The notes under the pieces: generated by a model
Databases searched by the model: none
What the model was told of the DNA's origin: nothing
What the model saw: the letters and a program-made list of their open reading frames with translations, nothing else
Assembly (NCBI RefSeq): GCF_001905885.1
Contig: NZ_LIYH01000007.1
Location: forward strand, 186,001 to 250,000
DNA length: 64,000 nucleotides
Direction: 5' to 3'
Source of the DNA: Streptomyces sp. CB03234
GTDB taxonomy: Bacteria; Actinomycetota; Actinomycetes; Streptomycetales; Streptomycetaceae
Made by a program: the position numbers and the translations under genes
Part shown: piece by piece, positions 40,532 to 50,730 of the stretch
Numbering within the stretch: the first letter of the stretch is position 1
How the letters are laid out: each line of letters opens with the position of its first letter

Positions 40532-41872
40532 TCACAGCGGCACGCGCAGGGCCCCGTCGATGAGATCGGCCGCCTCCTCCGCCTCGCTGCACCCGCTCGC
40601 CACCAGGTGCTCCCGCACCTCACGCAACCGGTCCCGCAGCCGCTGCGACTCCATCCCCCTCGCCCGTTCCGCCATCTCGGCCGCCGTCCGCGCGGCCCGG
40701 TCCGCCTCGCCCTGCCGCAGCTCTATCTGGCTCAGCATGGCGAGCCGGTGCACCCGCCCCCGGTCGTGCGCCGGGGTGCGCACGGCGGCCGCGGCATGCT
40801 CCCGCGCGCCGTCCAGGTCCCCCAGGCTCAGCAGTGCTTCGGCCACCTGGACGTTGACCAGCCCCGGCTGCACGTACCCGGTCTCGTCCGGTTCATGGCC
40901 CGGCCGGATCCGCTCCGCCTCCGACTCCGCGCGCCGGATGCACCGCAGCGCCCCGGCGCCGTCGCCGAGATGGGCGTACGCCTTCGCCTGCATCGCGTGC
41001 AGGTCGGCGGCGAGCGCCGGGGTGATCTGCCGCCCCGCCGTGCGCAGCGCCGCCTCCGCGAACGCCACCGCCTGCCGGTACTCCGCCATGAACAGCGACT
41101 GGTTGACGAGCAGGGCGATCACATAGGCGCCGAGCCCCCGGTCGCCGCTCGCCTTCGCCAGCCGCAGCGCCTGGTGGAAGTAGCGCTGCGCGAGACCGTG
41201 CGCGTCCGAGTCGTACGCGCAGATGCCGGCGACCGCCACCAGCCCGCCGGTCGCCCGGTGCAACTGGCGGCCCAGGGCGTCGTTGTAGCCGCCGCGCAGC
41301 AGCGGGGCGGTCTCCGCGTTGAGGAAGCCGACGATCCGGGCGCGGGTGGCGATCCCGCCCGCCCGGCGGTACATCAGCTCGTAGTGGGCGCGGGCCGCGC
41401 GCAGCATGGTGATGTCGGACATGCTGACGCGCGTGTGGCCGTCGCGTGAGACGTCCGCGTCCTCCGGGGGGTTCTCCCACTCCCACACCGGCATGACGGC
41501 GGGCGTGCCGGTGACCGCCGGAGCGCCCAGTATGTGCGGCCGTTGCTGTTCGTCGGAGCGCCACAGGGCGGTGGCCCGCTCCACGAAGCCGGACAGCGGT
41601 GAGCCGTGCGTGACGGCCGCCTCGCCGGGGACGCCGAGCCCGATGTCGTCGAGGGTGACCGGCCGGTGCAGCCGGGCGCCGAGCACCTCGCAGATCAGGT
41701 CCGGCACCTGGCCGCGCGGCCGCTGGCCCTTCAACCAGCGCGCCACGGCCGTGTGTTCGTACCGCAGTGCCAGGCCTCTGGCGCGGCCGGCCTGGTTGAC
41801 GTGGGCGGCCAGGCCCGCGTGCGATATCCCCGCCTCGTCGAGCAGGGCGTCGAGCAGGGTGTTGGGCTGCAT
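40532..41872 (-). CDS. HTH/TPR regulator, NsdA-like
   Basis: A 446-residue regulator. The N-terminal helix-turn-helix region LLDALLDEAGISHAGLAAHVNQAGRARGLALRYEHTAVARWLKGQRPRG is the one seen in Streptomyces NsdA-type and related developmental regulators. The remaining 300 residues are helical repeats of TPR type (GLGAYVIALLVNQSLFMAEYRQAVAFAEAALR...). Family members influence differentiation and antibiotic production. The start is ATG 41872 with GGAGG 7 nt upstream. A TACTCT -10 candidate lies upstream. Confidence 0.78.
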   Translation of the reverse strand: MQPNTLLDALLDEAGISHAGLAAHVNQAGRARGLALRYEHTAVARWLKGQRPRGQVPDLICEVLGARLHRPVTLDDIGLGVPGEAAVTHGSPLSGFVERATALWRSDEQQRPHILGAPAVTGTPAVMPVWEWENPPEDADVSRDGHTRVSMSDITMLRAARAHYELMYRRAGGIATRARIVGFLNAETAPLLRGGYNDALGRQLHRATGGLVAVAGICAYDSDAHGLAQRYFHQALRLAKASGDRGLGAYVIALLVNQSLFMAEYRQAVAFAEAALRTAGRQITPALAADLHAMQAKAYAHLGDGAGALRCIRRAESEAERIRPGHEPDETGYVQPGLVNVQVAEALLSLGDLDGAREHAAAAVRTPAHDRGRVHRLAMLSQIELRQGEADRAARTAAEMAERARGMESQRLRDRLREVREHLVASGCSEAEEAADLIDGALRVPL

Positions 41873-42018
41873 GGGTGCCCCTCCGGTGACTCGGTGTGCC
41901 CAGAGTAGTGGAGCCGGGTTCGCACGGGGTGTGAACGGAATGCCCGTATCCGTGCCCCGCGCGCTCTGCCGCCATGCCCCCGGCGCCGGTTGACTGGGCG
42001 GTCTCTCACAGAGGCGGC

Positions 42019-42056
42019 CGGGCCGTCGGCTCCCCCTCGTACAGTGCGACGGCCCG
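42019..42056 (-). terminator. Hairpin after PP2C phosphatase gene
   Basis: A 10-bp inverted repeat CGGGCCGTCG/CGACGGCCCG with an 18-nt loop lies 83 nt beyond the phosphatase stop and upstream of the NsdA-like gene. Confidence 0.5.
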
Positions 42057-42138
42057 ATGGAGCGCCGTCCGTCCTGCCGGATCTGCCCGACACTCCGCGG
42101 CAGGGCGGGCGGCGCGGCCGCACCGTCCCTGCCGGTCG

Positions 42139-43230
42139 CTATCGATTGGAGGGTGCAGGCCGGGTGCGGCGCGGCCCTGGGTCCGCGGACTGCGCCGGTA
42201 CCCGGGAACGGTCGTGACGACAGTCGTGACGACGGTCGTCGCGACGGTCGTTGCGCACGACCATCAGGGCCACATCGTCGGTGAGCCGCCCGCCGGTGTG
42301 GCGCAGCAGCGCCGCGTGCACCCGGTGGATCAGGGCCGCCGGGGGCACCGGCGCCTCGCGCAGGGCCTGGTCGAGTACGTCCCGCAGCCGGAAGAACCGC
42401 CCCGAGGCGTCCCGCGCGTCCTCGGCGCCGTCCGTGTGCAGGAACAGCGCCTCACCGGGCGGCAGCGTCACGCACCGGTGCACGGGCAGCTCGTCCGGCA
42501 GCGGGAAGGCGCCGAGCGGCGGCAACGTCTCCCCGGCCACGACCTGCTCGGTCCGGCTGCCGAGCTGATAGGGCCACGGGTGCCCGCAGTTGAGGGCCAG
42601 CACGGCACCGTCCCGGCGGATCTCCAGCAGCAGTACGGTGACGAACTCCTCCGCCACCGGACTGTCCGGATCCCACCCGCCGACCGCCGGGTGCTCCTCC
42701 CGCGCCCGCTCCCGCAGGTGCCGCCCCAGCGCCCGGTCCAGCCGCCGCAGCACGCCGCCGAGTTCGGGCTCGTCGTGCGCGGCCTCCCGGAAGCTGCCCA
42801 GCACGGCGGCGACCGCCCCGAGCGCGGCCAGCCCATGACCGCGTACGTCCCCGATGACGATCCGTACGCCGTGCGGGGTGGCGACCGCCTCGTACAGGTC
42901 GCCGCCCACGGCCGCGCCCCGGGCGACGGACAGCTGGGCGGCGGCGACGGACAGGCCGTCGAGGCGGGGCGGCAGGGGGCGCAACAGCACCTGCTGGGCG
43001 GCCTGGGCGACGGCGCGCACCTGCTTCAGCTCCCTGGCCAGGCCACGGCGGATGCCCAGGACCAGGCCGGTGCCGACGGTGAAGAAGACGGCGCTGGTGG
43101 CGATCCGTGTGGCCGTCCCCTCCTGGTGGGCGAGGGGACAGGTGAGCTTCCACAGGGCGGCGACGCCGCCCCAGAGGGCGGGCAGGGCGAGCGGGGCAAG
43201 GCGACGAACCCAGGCTCGCGTACGCAGCAT
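42139..43230 (-). CDS. Membrane PP2C-type (SpoIIE/RsbU-like) phosphatase
   Basis: A 363-residue protein phosphatase. Two membrane segments come first (about residues 12-30 and 40-60). The SpoIIE catalytic domain follows, with GGDLYEAVATPHGVRIVIGDVRGHGL (metal-binding Asp residues), VLALNCGHPWPYQL and FLHTDGAEDARD. Such enzymes dephosphorylate anti-sigma antagonists in stress or sigma-B-like pathways; no partner gene is adjacent. I start it at ATG 43230. The extreme C-terminus (RNDRRDDRRHDCRHDRSR) is encoded by a 12-bp tandem repeat. Confidence 0.86.
   Translation of the reverse strand: MLRTRAWVRRLAPLALPALWGGVAALWKLTCPLAHQEGTATRIATSAVFFTVGTGLVLGIRRGLARELKQVRAVAQAAQQVLLRPLPPRLDGLSVAAAQLSVARGAAVGGDLYEAVATPHGVRIVIGDVRGHGLAALGAVAAVLGSFREAAHDEPELGGVLRRLDRALGRHLRERAREEHPAVGGWDPDSPVAEEFVTVLLLEIRRDGAVLALNCGHPWPYQLGSRTEQVVAGETLPPLGAFPLPDELPVHRCVTLPPGEALFLHTDGAEDARDASGRFFRLRDVLDQALREAPVPPAALIHRVHAALLRHTGGRLTDDVALMVVRNDRRDDRRHDCRHDRSRVPAQSADPGPRRTRPAPSNR
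42207..42254. repeat. 12-bp tandem repeat in the phosphatase 3' end
   Basis: Four imperfect copies of (A/G)ACGGTCGTGAC-like units: 42207-42218, 42219-42230, 42231-42242 and 42243-42254. Being a multiple of three, it codes for an Arg/Asp/His-rich tail and could vary in copy number without a frameshift. Confidence 0.75.
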
Positions 43231-43330
43231 GCGGACCGCCCTTCTCCAGGCCCCTCCTCGCGGTCGGGACGATTCTGTCGATCGTCCACGGCAAGGGGGA
43301 AAGTCCACCAGGCTTCCCACCCGAACGAGT

Positions 43331-43364
43331 GAGGGCCATGGCCGGTGTTCCGGCCATGGCCCTC
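43331..43364. terminator. 15-bp stem terminator after pheT
   Basis: Perfect 15-bp arms GAGGGCCATGGCCGG and complement with a TGTT loop, ending 16 nt from the pheT stop. It is one of the strongest hairpins in the window. Confidence 0.8.
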
Positions 43365-43379
43365 GGACGTCAAGCGGGA

Positions 43380-45908
43380 TCAGGCGCCGCGCAGCACCGC
43401 GCCCGTCCGCTCGGCGGCGAGCGCCACCGCGGCGTCACGCGCGGCCGAGGCCTCCTCGACGGTCAGCGTGCGGTCGGCGGCACGGAAGCGCAGCGCGTAC
43501 GCGAGCGACTTCTTGCCCTCGCCGATCTGCTCGCCCTCGAAGACGTCGAACAGCCGGATGGACTCCAGCAGGTCGCCCGCACCCTCGCGCAGGGCCTTCC
43601 CCACCTCGGCGGACGGCACCTGACGGTCCACGACCAGGGCGACGTCCTGCGTGGCGACCGGGAAGGCCGAGATCCGCGGCGCGCGCACGGCACCGGCCGA
43701 GGCGCGCTCGACGGTGTCGAGGTTCAGCTCCATCGCGCACGTACGGGCGGGCAGGTGCAGCGCCTTGACGACACGCGGGTGCAGCTCACCGGCGTACCCG
43801 ACGACCTGCTCCTCGCCGTCCACCACGACGGCCAGCTCGGCGCAGCGGCCCGGGTGCCACGGCCCGTACTGACCCTGGCGCACGATCAGCTCGGCACCGG
43901 CCTCACGGGCGACGGTCCGGGCGGCCTCGATGGCGTCGGCCCAGTCGGACGGGCGGCCCTTGCCCCACCAGCCGGCCTGCTCGCGCGCCCCGGCGAGGAC
44001 CACGGCGGCGTGCCGCGGCTGCTCGGGCAGGACGGCGTTGACGCCGGCGATCTCCTCGTCGGTCGGGCGCCGGTCGACGGGCAGCCGCACCGCGACGCCC
44101 GGCTCCCCGGCGGCCCGGAAGACCAGACCGGTCTCGAAGAGCGCCAGGTCGTGGCTGCCCCGGCCGTCGTTGCGGCGCAGCGCGCCGAGCAGGCCCGGCA
44201 GCAGCGCCGTACGGAGCGCGGGCTCCTCGTCGGAGAGCGGGTTGACCAGCTTGACGACCTGGCGGCAGGTGTCGTCCGCCGGGATGTCGAGCTGGTCGAA
44301 GACCTGCTCGCTGATGAACGGGTAGTTCAGCGCCTCGACGTACCCGGCGCCGGCCAGGGCGCGGCCCACGCGGCGGTGGGTGCGCTGACGCTCGGTGAGC
44401 CCGCGGCCGGCCGGGGGCTTGGGGAGCGTGGAGGGGAGGTTCTCGTACCCCTCCAGCCGGATGACCTCTTCGGCGAGGTCGTTGGGCTCGTTGAGGTCGG
44501 GGCGCCAGGACGGGACGGTGACGATCAGCTCGTCCTGCCCGTACACGTCGCAGCCGACCTCCTGGAGGCGGCGGACGACGGTCTCGCGGCCGTACGTGAC
44601 ACCCGCGACACGGTCCGGGTGGTCGGCGGGCATCGTGATCGTGCGCGGCGCGGACGGCGCGAGGATCTCGGTGACGCCGGCCTCGGCGCTGCCGCCCGCG
44701 AGGAGGACCAGCAGGTCGACGGTGCGCTGCGCGGCAGCGGCGGCGGCCTGCGGGTCGACGCCGCGCTCGAAGCGCTTGGACGCCTCGGAGGACAGCTTGT
44801 GGCGGCGCGCGGTGCGGGCGATGGAGATCGCGTCGAAGTGCGCGGCCTCGATGACCACCTCGGTGGTGCCCCGCACCTCGCCCGTCTCCGGGTCGGTCTC
44901 GGAGTCGGCGATCTCGGTGTTGGCGCCGCCCATGACGCCCGCGATGCCGATGGGGCCGCGGTTGTCGGTGATGAGCAGGTCGGCGGCGTCGAGGACGCGG
45001 ACCGTGCCGTCGAGGGTGGTGATCTTCTCGCCCGCCTCGGCGCGGCGGACCCCGATGGGGCCGTCGAGCCGGGAGCGGTCGTAGGCGTGCAGCGGCTGGC
45101 CGAGCTCCAGCATCACGTAGTTGGTGATGTCGACGGCGAGCGAGATCGGGCGCATGCCGGCCTTCTGGAGGCGGCGCTTCAGCCAGATCGGCGAGTGGGC
45201 CTCGGGGTCGAGGCCGACGACGGTGCGCGCGGTGAAGCGGTCGCAGCCGATCGGGTCGGAGACCTTGACCGGGTAGCCGTACGAGTTGGGCGCGGGCACG
45301 TCGAGGAGCGCCGGGTCGCGCAGCGGCAGGCCGTACGCGATGGCGACCTCGCGGGCGATGCCGCGCATCGACAGGCAGTAGCCGCGGTCGGGCGTGACGG
45401 CGATGTCGAGGACCTCGTCGTACAGCTCCAGCAGCTCGGTGGCGTCGATGCCGACCTCGTACTCCGGCGGCAGCACGATGATGCCGTGCGTGCCGTCGTC
45501 ACCCATGCCCAGCTCGTCGCCGGAGCAGATCATGCCGCGCGAGACCTTGCCGTACGTCTTGCGCTCGGCGATCCGGAAGTCGCCGGGGAGGACGGCGCCG
45601 GGCAGGGCCACGACGACCTTGTCGCCCTCGGCGAAGTTCCGGGCGCCGCAGATGATCTCCTGCGGCTCACCGGTGCCGTTGGCCTGGCCGACGTCGACGG
45701 TGCAGAAGCGGATCGGCTTCTTGAACTCGGTGAGCTCCTCGATGGTGAGAACCCTGCCCACCACCAGCGGGCCCGTCAGGCCGGCGCCGAGCTGCTCGAC
45801 GGTCTCGACCTCCAGCCCGGCCGACACCAGCTTGGCCTGTACGTCACGGCCGGTCTCCGTCGCCGGCAGGTCGACGTACTCCCGCAGCCACGAAAGCGGG
45901 ACCCGCAT
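43380..45908 (-). CDS. pheT: Phenylalanyl-tRNA synthetase beta subunit
   Basis: An 842-residue beta chain of the (alpha-beta)2 enzyme. It has the N-terminal tRNA-binding EMAP-like domain (VVGRVLTIEELTEF ... VVALPGAVLPGDFRI), the B3/B4 editing domain, the B5 domain and the C-terminal ferredoxin-like anticodon-binding domain (FPVATQDVALVVDRQVPSAEVGKAL). Its ATG shares its A with the TGA stop of pheS (TGATG), so the subunits are translationally coupled. Confidence 0.97.
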   Translation of the reverse strand: MRVPLSWLREYVDLPATETGRDVQAKLVSAGLEVETVEQLGAGLTGPLVVGRVLTIEELTEFKKPIRFCTVDVGQANGTGEPQEIICGARNFAEGDKVVVALPGAVLPGDFRIAERKTYGKVSRGMICSGDELGMGDDGTHGIIVLPPEYEVGIDATELLELYDEVLDIAVTPDRGYCLSMRGIAREVAIAYGLPLRDPALLDVPAPNSYGYPVKVSDPIGCDRFTARTVVGLDPEAHSPIWLKRRLQKAGMRPISLAVDITNYVMLELGQPLHAYDRSRLDGPIGVRRAEAGEKITTLDGTVRVLDAADLLITDNRGPIGIAGVMGGANTEIADSETDPETGEVRGTTEVVIEAAHFDAISIARTARRHKLSSEASKRFERGVDPQAAAAAAQRTVDLLVLLAGGSAEAGVTEILAPSAPRTITMPADHPDRVAGVTYGRETVVRRLQEVGCDVYGQDELIVTVPSWRPDLNEPNDLAEEVIRLEGYENLPSTLPKPPAGRGLTERQRTHRRVGRALAGAGYVEALNYPFISEQVFDQLDIPADDTCRQVVKLVNPLSDEEPALRTALLPGLLGALRRNDGRGSHDLALFETGLVFRAAGEPGVAVRLPVDRRPTDEEIAGVNAVLPEQPRHAAVVLAGAREQAGWWGKGRPSDWADAIEAARTVAREAGAELIVRQGQYGPWHPGRCAELAVVVDGEEQVVGYAGELHPRVVKALHLPARTCAMELNLDTVERASAGAVRAPRISAFPVATQDVALVVDRQVPSAEVGKALREGAGDLLESIRLFDVFEGEQIGEGKKSLAYALRFRAADRTLTVEEASAARDAAVALAAERTGAVLRGA

Positions 45909-47035
45909 CAGATCTCCATCCCGAACGGCCGGGTGAACCGGACGTCACCCTCGACCATGTCTCGCATGTCTTCGACGTTGTGGCGGAACATCAGCATCCG
46001 CTCGATGCCGAACCCGAAGGCGAATCCGCTGTACTTCTCGGGGTCCACACCACAGGCGACGAGCACCTTGGGGTTGACCATGCCGCAGCCGCCCAGCTCG
46101 ATCCAGCCCTCGCTGCCGCAGGTGCGGCAGGGCCGGTCGGCGTTGCCGACGGACTCGCCGCGGCAGACGTAGCAGAGCATGTCCATCTCGGCGGACGGCT
46201 CGGTGAACGGGAAGAAGTTCGGGCGCAGCCGGGTCTTCATGTCCGAGCCGAAGAGCGCCTGGACCATGTGGTCCAGGGTGCCCTTGAGGTCCGCCATGGT
46301 CAGGCCCTCGTCGACGGCGAGCAGCTCGATCTGGTGGAAGACCGGGGTGTGCGTGGCGTCGAGCTCGTCGGTGCGGTAGACGCGGCCGGGGCACACGACG
46401 TACACGGGCGGCTCGCGGTCGATGAGCGTGCGGGCCTGCACCGGGGAGGTGTGCGTACGCAGCACGATGCCGGACTCGTCACCGGAGGTGCCCTCCGGGC
46501 CCTCGACGAAGAAGGTGTCCTGCATCTGGCGCGCCGGGTGGTCCGGTACGAAGTTCAGGGCGTCGAAGTTGAACCACTCCGCCTCGACCTCGGGGCCCTC
46601 GGCGACCTCGTACCCCATGGAGACGAAGACGTCCGCGACGCGCTCCATGAGGGTGGTCAGCGGGTGGCGGGCGCCGGAGGGGACGCGGTCGTAGGGCAGC
46701 GTGACGTCCACCGCCTCCTCGACCAGTACGCGCGCGTCGCGCTCGGCCTCCAGCTCGGCCTGGCGGGCGGCCAGGGCCTTGTTCACGGCACCGCGCGCCT
46801 GGCCGACACGCTTGCCGGCCTCGGCCTTGGCGTGCGGCGGCAGGGCGCCGATCTCCCGGTTGGCGAGCGCGAGCGGCGAGGTGGGGCCGGTCTGCGCGAC
46901 CTTGGCCTCGTGGAGCGCGTCGAGGTCACCGGCGGCGGCGAAGGCGGCGAGCGCCTCGTCCCGCATGCGCTCGATCTCTTCCGGTTTCAGTGCCTCGACC
47001 TCGACTGGGTCGTACGACTTGTTCGGTGCCGACAT
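45908..47035 (-). CDS. pheS: Phenylalanyl-tRNA synthetase alpha subunit
   Basis: A 375-residue catalytic subunit of class II. An N-terminal coiled coil (residues 10-100) is followed by motif 2 region TLIDREPPVYVVCPGRVYRTDELDATHTPVFHQIE and motif 3 FGFGIERMLMFRH. The ATG at 47035 has only GGGAAGAG directly adjacent or GGAAG 11-12 nt upstream. I saw no T-box and no Phe-rich leader peptide upstream. It forms an operon with pheT. Confidence 0.97.
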   Translation of the reverse strand: MSAPNKSYDPVEVEALKPEEIERMRDEALAAFAAAGDLDALHEAKVAQTGPTSPLALANREIGALPPHAKAEAGKRVGQARGAVNKALAARQAELEAERDARVLVEEAVDVTLPYDRVPSGARHPLTTLMERVADVFVSMGYEVAEGPEVEAEWFNFDALNFVPDHPARQMQDTFFVEGPEGTSGDESGIVLRTHTSPVQARTLIDREPPVYVVCPGRVYRTDELDATHTPVFHQIELLAVDEGLTMADLKGTLDHMVQALFGSDMKTRLRPNFFPFTEPSAEMDMLCYVCRGESVGNADRPCRTCGSEGWIELGGCGMVNPKVLVACGVDPEKYSGFAFGFGIERMLMFRHNVEDMRDMVEGDVRFTRPFGMEI

Positions 47036-47173
47036 CTCTTCCCGTACTTCCGATGGGCTGGCTGGGGCCCCCGCTCGACGACCGAGGACGCAAAGGTGCC
47101 AAAGGACGAGTCTAACGGGGTGTGGGCAGGCGGATGAGCCGCGGATCAGCCCGTGGACGTCCTGGACCCTCGG

Positions 47174-48301
47174 TCAGGTGAGATACGAGGGGGCGCCCAC
47201 GGGCAACGTAAATCGGAACTGGGCGCCACCGGCGGGTCCGCGGCCGACGCTGATCGTGCCGCCGTGCGCCTCGACGATGCCCTTGACGATGTAGAGGCCG
47301 AGGCCGGTCCCGCCGCGCTTGCTCCCCCGCCAGAAGCGGGTGAAGACACGGCCCATCGACTCCTCGGGGATGCCGGGGCCTTCGTCGCTCACGGTGACGG
47401 CCGTTCCCTTCTCGTCGTCGGTGGGGCCGGTGGGGGCCACCTCGATGGTGACGGTTCCCTCGCCGTGGCGCACGGCATTTTCGAGCAGGTTGCCGAGGAC
47501 CTGGTCGATTTTGTCGGGGTCCGCCCACAGATCGGGCAGCGGGCGGCGTACGCGGACGAAGAACCGGTCCGGCGACTGGCCGCGCGTGGTGTGTGCCTGG
47601 ATGTGGCGGCCGATGGCGGCGGCGATGTCGACCGGCTGGCGGCGCACTTCGAGGCGGCCGGAGTCTATTCGGGAGATGTCGAGGAGCTCGGCGATCAGCC
47701 GGGTGACACGGTTGGCGTCGGCGTCGACGGTCTCCAGCATCAGCCGCTTCTGGTCGTCGGTGAACCGCTCCCACTTGGCGAGCAGGGTCGCCGTGAAGCC
47801 CTTGACGGAGGTGAGCGGCGAGCGCAGCTCGTGGGCGACGGTGGCGATCAGCTCGGCGTGGCTGCGCTCGGTACGGCGCCTCGCCTCGGTGCCGCGCAGG
47901 GTGACGACGACCTTCCGTACGGGGCCGAGGGGCTCCTCGCGTACGTAGCGGGCGGCGACGAGGACCTCCCGGTTGCCGGGCAGCAGCAGGTTGCGCTCGG
48001 GCTGCCCGACGCGGATGGCGAGGCCGCCGTACGGGTCGGTCAGCGCCCACCAGCGCCGCCCCTTGAGGTCCTCCAGCGGCAGCGCCTGCTCCAGCGGCCG
48101 CCCGAGCGCCTCCGCGGCCGGTACGGCGGTGAGGCGTACGGCCGTGGCGTTGAAGCACACCACCCGGCCGTTCTCGTCGGCGACGACGAGCCCGTCGGGA
48201 AGGTCGTCGGGGTCGATCCCGGGCACGCCGGGACCCGCTGAAGCGCCCACGCCCACTAAGGCGCCCTCCCGTGCCGCGGGCCTGCTGGTGCCGACCGTCA
48301 T
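47174..48301 (-). CDS. PAS-domain sensor histidine kinase (orphan)
   Basis: A 375-residue soluble kinase. An N-terminal PAS domain (DGLVVADENGRVVCFNATAVRLT) is followed by a HisKA domain with the phospho-acceptor in ELIATVAHELRSPLTSVKGF and an ATPase domain with NLLENAVRHGEG, DEGPGIPEE and GTGLGLYIVKGIVEAHGG. There is no membrane segment and no response regulator next to it, so its partner must be elsewhere. ATG 48301 has GGGAG 6 nt upstream. A similar kinase sits between pheS and the rRNA methylase gene in other Streptomyces, as I recall. Confidence 0.9.
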   Translation of the reverse strand: MTVGTSRPAAREGALVGVGASAGPGVPGIDPDDLPDGLVVADENGRVVCFNATAVRLTAVPAAEALGRPLEQALPLEDLKGRRWWALTDPYGGLAIRVGQPERNLLLPGNREVLVAARYVREEPLGPVRKVVVTLRGTEARRRTERSHAELIATVAHELRSPLTSVKGFTATLLAKWERFTDDQKRLMLETVDADANRVTRLIAELLDISRIDSGRLEVRRQPVDIAAAIGRHIQAHTTRGQSPDRFFVRVRRPLPDLWADPDKIDQVLGNLLENAVRHGEGTVTIEVAPTGPTDDEKGTAVTVSDEGPGIPEESMGRVFTRFWRGSKRGGTGLGLYIVKGIVEAHGGTISVGRGPAGGAQFRFTLPVGAPSYLT

Positions 48302-48355
48302 CCCCGTCTCCCACCCCTCCGTGTGACGCAGTGGGCCCCCGAGCCCGTCACCCTA

Positions 48356-49210
<855 letters not shown>

Positions 49211-49324
49211 GGTGGTCGGCGGCTCTCTTCTCGTACGCACGGGATTCCCGGGCGCGGGGTCGAACAGACCGGACCCGCAGGCTCGGGGCCTGCGGGTCCG
49301 GAGGGAAGAACTGCGTCCTGGAGA

Positions 49325-49711
49325 TCAGGCGGCGGCCTTCGGGGCGTTGACGTCGCTCGGGAGCGCCTTCTGGGCGACCTCGACGAGCGCGGCGAACGCG
49401 CCCGCGTCGTTGACCGCGAGCTCGGCCAGGATCTTGCGGTCCACCTCGATGTTGGCGGCCTTCAGACCCTGGATGAGGCGGTTGTACGTCATGCCGTTGG
49501 CGCGGGCAGCGGCGTTGATGCGCTGGATCCACAGCTGACGGAAGTCGCCCTTGCGCTTCTTGCGGTCGTTGTAGTTGTAGACCAGCGAGTGGGTGACCTG
49601 CTCCTTGGCCTTGCGGTACAGGCGCGAACGCTGGCCGCGGTAGCCGCTGGCCTGCTCGAGGATCGCCCGGCGCTTCTTGTGGGCGTTGACTGCCCGCTTG
49701 ACGCGTGCCAC
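49325..49711 (-). CDS. rplT: Ribosomal protein bL20
   Basis: A 128-residue bL20 (MARVKRAVNAHKKRRAILEQASGYRGQRSRLYRKAKEQ...). It starts at GTG 49711 with AGGAG 7 nt upstream. It is needed early in 50S assembly and in many bacteria represses its own operon by binding an mRNA mimic of its rRNA site. It is the third gene of infC-rpmI-rplT. Confidence 0.97.
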   Translation of the reverse strand: MARVKRAVNAHKKRRAILEQASGYRGQRSRLYRKAKEQVTHSLVYNYNDRKKRKGDFRQLWIQRINAAARANGMTYNRLIQGLKAANIEVDRKILAELAVNDAGAFAALVEVAQKALPSDVNAPKAAA

Positions 49712-49813
49712 TTGTTAACTCCTTGTAGCGGGGCCGTGGGTGGACTCACACGGCCCGGAAACGATATGGGTCCCGGTGTCGGGCTGCCCTCGTCACCGAG
49801 GGCGGGATGTCAG

Positions 49814-50008
49814 TCAGATGCCCAGCATCTTCTTGATCTTGGCGCTGTCACCCGGGGCCATCTCGGCGTTGCCGGTGAGGCGACGCGTCAGCTTGGACGA
49901 CTTGTGCTCGAGCAGGTGGCGCTTGCCGGCGCGCTCGCGCAGGATCTTGCCGGAGCCGGTGACCTTGAAGCGCTTCTTGGCACCGGAGTGCGTCTTGTTC
50001 TTCGGCAT
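49814..50008 (-). CDS. rpmI: Ribosomal protein bL35
   Basis: A 64-residue bL35 (MPKNKTHSGAKKRFKVTGSGKILRERAGKRH...), the standard length and sequence of the family. It lies between infC and rplT in the conserved order. The gap to rplT is about 100 nt. Confidence 0.97.
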   Translation of the reverse strand: MPKNKTHSGAKKRFKVTGSGKILRERAGKRHLLEHKSSKLTRRLTGNAEMAPGDSAKIKKMLGI

Positions 50009-50109
50009 AGCGCCGTTCTCTCCTCGTCAGTGGCGCTCCCAGCCGGTCCGGAGACCGGCACACGGGAGCGTCAGATGTGTCGGTTGAATCCTGGGCGGGT
50101 GCCCGGGAA

Positions 50110-50730
50110 TCAGGCCTCGGCAGCCTCGTCGGCGGGCTCGTCCGCGTGGGCGGGCTGGCCCTGGCGTTCCGCCTTGCGGGCGGCCTGCGCCTCACGGGCC
50201 TCGGCCATTGCCTCGGTCTTCTTCTTGTGCGGTCCGAGAACCATGATCATGTTTCGGCCGTCCTGCTTCGGGTTCGACTCGATGAACCCGAGGTCCTGGA
50301 CGTCCTCCGCCAGCCGCTGCAGCAGCCGGTAGCCGAGTTCCGGCCGGGACTGCTCGCGACCACGGAACATGATCGTGATCTTGACCTTGTCGCCCTGCTT
50401 GAGGAACCGGACGACGTGACCCTTTTTGGTGTCGTAGTCGTGCGGGTCGATCTTCGGCCGGAGCTTCATCTCCTTGATGACCGTGTGCGCCTGGTTCTTG
50501 CGCGCCTCACGGGCCTTCATGGCCGACTCGTACTTGAACTTCCCGTAGTCCATGAGCTTGCAGACCGGCGGACGGGCGTTCGCCGCGACCTCGACGAGAT
50601 CGAGGTCGTACTCCTGCGCAAGCTCCAGGGCCTTGGCAAGCGGAACAATCCCGACCTGCTCGCCGCTGGGACCGACAAGTCGCACCTCGGGAACGCGAAT
50701 CCGGTCGTTGATGCGGGGCTCGGCGCTGAT
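50110..50730 (-). CDS. infC: Translation initiation factor IF-3 (apparent AUC start)
   Basis: A 206-residue IF-3. The N-terminal domain is ISAEPRINDRIRVPEVRLVGPSGEQVGI, the linker follows LMDYGKFKYE, and the C-terminal domain contains RPKIDPHDYDTKKGHVVRFL. The C-terminus is extended (AHADEPADEAAEA). No ATG, GTG or TTG in frame has a usable ribosome site. ATC at 50730-50728 follows GAGGAGG at the right distance, and the mature-like sequence SAEPRINDR begins there. IF-3 genes of other bacteria also use rare AUU/AUC starts for autoregulation. The only other open start is TTG 50799, which adds 23 unconserved residues. Confidence 0.92.
   Translation of the reverse strand: MSAEPRINDRIRVPEVRLVGPSGEQVGIVPLAKALELAQEYDLDLVEVAANARPPVCKLMDYGKFKYESAMKAREARKNQAHTVIKEMKLRPKIDPHDYDTKKGHVVRFLKQGDKVKITIMFRGREQSRPELGYRLLQRLAEDVQDLGFIESNPKQDGRNMIMVLGPHKKKTEAMAEAREAQAARKAERQGQPAHADEPADEAAEA

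Noticed and set aside
47036..47173. T-box or Phe-rich leader upstream of pheS
   Set aside because: No T-box sequence and no short ORF with clustered Phe codons was seen.
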